A DNA stretch of 64,000 bases. Source: Micromonospora sp. NBC_01740. Lineage in GTDB: Bacteria; Actinomycetota; Actinomycetes; Mycobacteriales; Micromonosporaceae. Made by a program: the position numbers and the translations under genes. The notes under the pieces were generated by a model, which ran no database searches, was not told where the DNA came from, and was given only the letters and a program-made list of their open reading frames with translations. Shown here piece after piece: positions 60,702 to 64,000 of this stretch (its first letter is position 1; every line of letters begins with the position of its first letter). Location of the stretch: positions 1,736,001 through 1,800,000 of the forward strand of contig NZ_CP109150.1 in the NCBI RefSeq assembly GCF_035920365.1, given 5' to 3'.

Positions 60702-61130
60702 GTCTCCGCCCTCTCGCCGATATCGATCAACATCGGCATGGTGTGGCATCGCGCAGATGTTCACAAGGTCACGTCGACGAATCCGCGCCCGTTCAGCCGG
60801 GCACCGGCAGCGGTCGAACTCCCCGTCTCGGGTGACAGCCCGGTGGACGGGTGCTCATGGGGGCGAGCGGCTCGGCCATGGGCCGGAGGGGCAGCGCCCG
60901 GTTGACTGGTGGGACGACACGGGCGGCCCCGTCCTCGTCTGGACCGTCGCCGTGCTGGCCTGCTACCTGGTCACCGTCGGGGTGACCACGCGCCTCAACG
61001 TGCCGCTGAACGACCGGCTGGAGGCCGCCGGCCCGGCGCGGCTGACCGCCGGCCGGGCCGGGCCGGCCGTGTCGCCGCCCGCACCGACGCGGCAGGCATG
61101 GGCGGGTCGGCGTGGGGGAACCGTGCCCGT
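60702..61130. other. Intergenic region with a gene remnant
   Basis: It holds the M23 promoter region (right-to-left) and the DUF1772-like remnant listed separately. No intact gene is seen. Confidence 0.5.
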
Positions 61131-61134
61131 ATGA
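60901..61134 (+). pseudogene. C-terminal remnant of a DUF1772-type membrane protein
   Basis: One frame reads WWDDTGGPVLVWTVAVLACYLVTV and GVTTRLNVPLNDRLEAAG. The last membrane helix and NVPLNDRL motif are typical of DUF1772 (anthrone oxygenase-like) proteins, but the first three helices are missing. Likely a decayed gene. Confidence 0.4.
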
Positions 61135-61433
61135 GGATGAGCAGCACCCCGGCCGTGGCGGCCTCCAGCGAGGAGACGGACCCGGAGGGCGTACGGGAGC
61201 CGGCCGGCGAGGTGCACGCCTGGTTGCCGGGGCAGAACCAGACCGTCTGCGGGCTCCCGCTCAGCCGGACCCGGCTGCGCCGCTTCCCGCACGTGCGGTT
61301 CGAGTACACGTCGACGGACGTGCTCACCGAGGCGGACCCCGTCGGCCGGATCTGCCCGCGCTGCCTCGCCGCCTCGCAGGGCCGCCGCCGGGGCGGGCAG
61401 AAGAACTGGGTCCGCCACTCGCCCCGCCCCTGA
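61131..61433 (+). CDS. Hypothetical protein with single Cys pair
   Basis: A 100-residue protein. HAWLPGQNQTVCGLPLSRTRLRRFPHVRFEYT, then EADPVGRICPRCLAASQGRR. Cys in VCGLPLS plus CPRC suggests a zinc site. This pattern is frequent in actinobacterial hypothetical proteins. Start ATG 61131 overlaps the preceding remnant by four bases. Confidence 0.65.
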   Translation: MRMSSTPAVAASSEETDPEGVREPAGEVHAWLPGQNQTVCGLPLSRTRLRRFPHVRFEYTSTDVLTEADPVGRICPRCLAASQGRRRGGQKNWVRHSPRP

Positions 61434-61548
61434 CGGCCCCTGACGGGTGTGCCGCTCGCCCCGCCCCTGACGGGCGCGCCGCTCGCCGTGCTCCCGACGG
61501 TGGGCGTGATCGGCGATTGAGCCGGGGCTGACCGGGTACGGGACGGGC

Positions 61549-62631
61549 ATGCGGATCGTGGTGGTGGGGGCGACCGGCAACGCGGGCACCGCCCTGTTGC
61601 GCCGGCTGCGGCGGGAACGCGGAGTGGAACTCGCCGGGGTGGCCCGCCGGCTGCCCGGGCCGGACTGCGGCGAGCCGTACGATCAGGTGGAGTGGCACTC
61701 CTGCGACGTCGGCCTGCCCGGCGCGGCCGACCAGCTCGCCGAGGTCTTCGCCGGCGCCGACGCGGTGGTGCACCTGGCCTGGCAGATCCAGCCCAGCCAC
61801 GACCAGCGGGTGCTGCACCGGACCAACGTGGGCGGCAGCGCGGCCGTGATCGACGCCGTGGTCCGCGCCGGCGTGCCGGCCCTGGTGTACGCGTCGTCGG
61901 TAGGCGTCTACGCGCCCGGCCCGAAGGACCACCCGGTCTCCGAGCGCTGGCCGGCGACCGGGGTGCCCGGCTCGTCGTACAGCCGGGACAAGGCCGAGGT
62001 GGAGGCGCTGCTCGACCGGGCCGAGCGCGAGCACCCGGGGCTGCGGGTGGTGCGGCTGCGGCCCGGCCTGAACTTCCAGCGGGCGGCGGCCACCGAGATC
62101 ACCCGCTACTTCCTCGGCCCGTTCGCGCCCGTCCGGCTGCTGCGCTTCGGCCGGATCCCGCTCGTGCCGACGAACCCTCGGCTGCGGATGCAGGCGGTGC
62201 ACACCGACGACGTCGCCGACGCGTACGCCCGGGCGGTCCTGGGCGACGCGCGCGGCGCGTTCAACGTCGCCGCGGACCCGGTGCTGACCCCGGAGCTGGT
62301 GGCCCGGCACTTCCACGGCTGGACGGTGCCCGTCGCCGCCCCGGTGCTGCGCGTCGCCGCCGCCCTGACCTGGCGGGCGCGGCTGCAACCGATCGACGCC
62401 GGCTGGGTGGAGCTGGCGCTGCACGCGCCGCTGATGTCGAGCGAGCGCGCCGAGACGGAGCTGGGCTGGCATCCGCGCCACGACGCGCTCAGCGCGCTGA
62501 AGGAACTCTTCGCCGGCATGGCCGACCGGGCGCACACCGCCAGCCCGCCGATGTCGGCGGCGCGCCACCTCCCGGGCCGCCCCACCGCCCTGCTCCGCGG
62601 TCGCGCCGCCGGCCACGGCAACCCCTACTGA
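61549..62631 (+). CDS. NAD-dependent epimerase/dehydratase family protein
   Basis: A 360-residue extended SDR. VVVGATGNAGTALLRRL (cofactor), VVHLAW, SSVGVYAPG (Ser) and SSYSRDKAEVE (Tyr-x-x-x-Lys) are all present. It should act on a nucleotide sugar or related substrate. C-terminal 30 residues are basic and outside the fold. Confidence 0.85.
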   Translation: MRIVVVGATGNAGTALLRRLRRERGVELAGVARRLPGPDCGEPYDQVEWHSCDVGLPGAADQLAEVFAGADAVVHLAWQIQPSHDQRVLHRTNVGGSAAVIDAVVRAGVPALVYASSVGVYAPGPKDHPVSERWPATGVPGSSYSRDKAEVEALLDRAEREHPGLRVVRLRPGLNFQRAAATEITRYFLGPFAPVRLLRFGRIPLVPTNPRLRMQAVHTDDVADAYARAVLGDARGAFNVAADPVLTPELVARHFHGWTVPVAAPVLRVAAALTWRARLQPIDAGWVELALHAPLMSSERAETELGWHPRHDALSALKELFAGMADRAHTASPPMSAARHLPGRPTALLRGRAAGHGNPY

Positions 62632-62654
62632 CCCACGCCCGCGGGAGGCGGGGG

Positions 62655-63854
62655 TCAGAAGTCGGCGAAGACGTACGGGTTCTGGCGGGGGAAGAGGCGG
62701 CGCAGTTCCGCCGCCGCGTCCGTCGACACGTCGCCCAGCCCTCGCAGGCCCACCTCGACCGGATCCAGGACCCCGTACGCCAGGGCGGAGAGGCCGGCGG
62801 CCGTCAGCGTGGCGGTCGGCGGCGAGCCGGCGGTGGCGGCGGCCCCGGTGACCAGCTCCAGCGCGCCGGTCGTGCCGTCCAGCAGGTACGACCCGGTCAG
62901 CCACCGGTCGCCGGTCAGCTCCACCCGCACCCGGCCCGGCCCGACGGGCAGCCCGGCCAGCGCGTCGATCGACAGCAGCCGGGCCATCGGCGCGGCGTAA
63001 CTCGGTCGGGCCACCCGCGCCTCGACGTGCACGGCCAGATCGGTCAGCCACAGCTCCGGCACCTCGTCGACGGGCACCTGCACAGTCACCCGCTCCACCT
63101 GGTCGACGTGCCGCCCGAAGAACTGCAACATGAGTGCCCGGGCGAGCGGATCGGCGGCGAGCAGGTCGCCGGCGGCGAGCGTGCCGCCGTGGTCGTCGAT
63201 GCGGTAGAGCACCGCGCCGGTGACCGTACCGCCCGTGCGGGCCGTCAGCAGCCAGTGCTCGTCGCGGTCGCGCAACCCCACGTCCCGGTAGCCGGGGAAG
63301 ATCGCGAAGCCGTGCCGCTCGTTCAGGCACCGCTCGGTGAACGCGCGCCAGTCCCGGTAACCCTCGCCGATCCGCTCCCAGCCCACCTCGCCGGGCAGGT
63401 CGGCGCCGAGCAGCTCGCCCAGGTCGGCCGGCGAGAACGTGACCGTACGCGGCTTCGGCAGCCCCACGTAGCCGAACCGGGCGTAGAACGACGGCCGGAA
63501 CGGGTAGAGCGCGCTCAACTGGTGCCCCTCGTCGCGCATCTCGTCGAGGAGTTGGTGCATCAGCGTGCGTACGTGCCCCTGCCGGCGGGCCAGCGGATGG
63601 CTCGCCACCCCGGCGACGCCGGCCATCGGCAGCACCTCGCCGCGCAGGTTCTGCCGCATCGGGATGGCCGAGGCGGCGGCCAGCGTGGTGCCGCCCTCCT
63701 CGACGACCAGCGTCCGGTTGCCCTTGTTGTAGGGCAGGTAGCCGCGGAACTCCTCCGCCCGGGCCACGCTGCGCGGCGACGCCTCGAAGGCGTACGCGCC
63801 GAGCGCGAAGCTGGTGGACAGTCTTTCTTCGGCGTTCACCCGGCGGACGGTCAT
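62655..63854 (-). CDS. Eis-like GNAT acetyltransferase
   Basis: A 399-residue protein with two GNAT folds and a C-terminal SCP2-like domain. Ac-CoA motif: VAGVASHPLARRQGHVRTLM; then LYPFRPSFYARFGY. It ends LFPRQNPYVFADF, with the terminal carboxylate used as a base in Eis. Eis enzymes acetylate amines, including aminoglycosides. Confidence 0.88.
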   Translation of the reverse strand: MTVRRVNAEERLSTSFALGAYAFEASPRSVARAEEFRGYLPYNKGNRTLVVEEGGTTLAAASAIPMRQNLRGEVLPMAGVAGVASHPLARRQGHVRTLMHQLLDEMRDEGHQLSALYPFRPSFYARFGYVGLPKPRTVTFSPADLGELLGADLPGEVGWERIGEGYRDWRAFTERCLNERHGFAIFPGYRDVGLRDRDEHWLLTARTGGTVTGAVLYRIDDHGGTLAAGDLLAADPLARALMLQFFGRHVDQVERVTVQVPVDEVPELWLTDLAVHVEARVARPSYAAPMARLLSIDALAGLPVGPGRVRVELTGDRWLTGSYLLDGTTGALELVTGAAATAGSPPTATLTAAGLSALAYGVLDPVEVGLRGLGDVSTDAAAELRRLFPRQNPYVFADF

Positions 63855-63909
63855 CCGCCCATCCCATCCCGGCCCGGCGGTCGCCGCAACCGCAATCGCC
63901 GGTGACCCA

Positions 63910-63973
63910 GCGACGCCCGGTCAGCCGATCGGCAGGTGTGACGGCGACGCCCGGTCAGCCGATCGGCAGGTGT
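63910..63973. repeat. 34-base tandem repeat
   Basis: GCGACGCCCGGTCAGCCGAT and the next ten bases occur at 63910-63939 and 63944-63973, four bases apart. The second copy includes the stop codon of a minus-strand frame; the first repeats that end. Confidence 0.85.
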
Positions 63974-64000
63974 CGAAGGTGCCGGCGGCGGCGCAGCCGG
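63955..64000 (-). CDS. C terminus of a gene running out of the window
   Basis: The minus strand is open from the window edge to a stop at 63955-63957 and ends RRRRHLRHLPIG. The 3' end duplicated in the repeat at 63910 supports a gene end here, but the fragment is too short to identify. Confidence 0.35.
   Translation of the reverse strand, partial: RLRRRRHLRHLPIG

Noticed and set aside
60720..60790. c-di-AMP (ydaO) riboswitch before the M23 peptidase
   Set aside because: No recognisable core of that riboswitch could be found in the short leader.

Overview
The window looks like chromosome from a high-GC, mycelial actinomycete, most likely a member of the Micromonosporaceae such as Micromonospora. 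The reasons are very GC-rich codon use, frequent GTG starts, four-base stop/start overlaps, a Tad/Flp pilus locus with a MinD-like protein, an XRE/DUF397 pair, and many secreted GC-rich proteins. No database search was possible, so family names come from recognising motifs and domain order.

Layout, left to right. Positions 1-2994 hold the 3' part of a very large secreted alpha-1,3-glucanase-like (GH87) enzyme. Then come a crotonase, an EamA exporter and a DUF2231-Rieske protein. Positions 5867-15187 are one long minus-strand Tad pilus operon (LysM protein, three TadE/G pseudopilin-like proteins, a small Flp-like protein, TadC, TadB, TadA, a CpaE/TadZ-like ATPase, a CpaB/SAF protein, a secreted Cys-rich protein and a lipoprotein). 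A prepilin peptidase is divergently transcribed at 15767. Positions 16643-28623 are mixed metabolic genes: PAP2 phosphatase, GH65 phosphorylase/hydrolase, GNAT, a zinc-ribbon protein, TetR-SDR, SulP-MerR, a lipoprotein, a zinc ADH and TetR-quinone oxidoreductase. Several promoters there have readable palindromic operators. Positions 28673-29814 are a compact MerR-controlled, mercury-type cassette without a reductase.

Positions 29916-31877 hold an arginyl-tRNA synthetase gene. Its 5' leader appears to encode a 29-residue peptide ending in an arginine run, followed by GC-rich hairpins. This is a candidate Arg-sensing attenuator and the most attractive possibly undescribed system here. After it come a YezG-like immunity protein, a frameshifted SGNH esterase and a YefM-YoeB toxin-antitoxin pair.

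Positions 34370-47508 are an integration hot spot at a tRNA-Lys(UUU) gene. A 38-bp repeat of the tRNA 3' end (36762-36799 and 47436-47473) bounds a 10.7-kb integrative element with RepSA-like replication protein, Xis and tyrosine integrase, but no recognisable DNA translocase. Its cargo includes small zinc-type proteins, a GntR regulator, membrane microproteins, an AT-richer KAP NTPase (possible phage defence), an IS110 copy and an orphan Imm1 immunity gene. A degraded att end of an older related element lies at 34370-34477.

Positions 47977-57491 form a carbohydrate-uptake locus: ROK repressor, Dpp-type ABC transporter with a fused permease-ATPase, a TIM-barrel isomerase/epimerase and two Gfo/Idh/MocA oxidoreductases. 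The right end carries an XRE/DUF397 pair, small zinc-type proteins, an M23 peptidase with a repeat domain, an epimerase and an Eis-like acetyltransferase.
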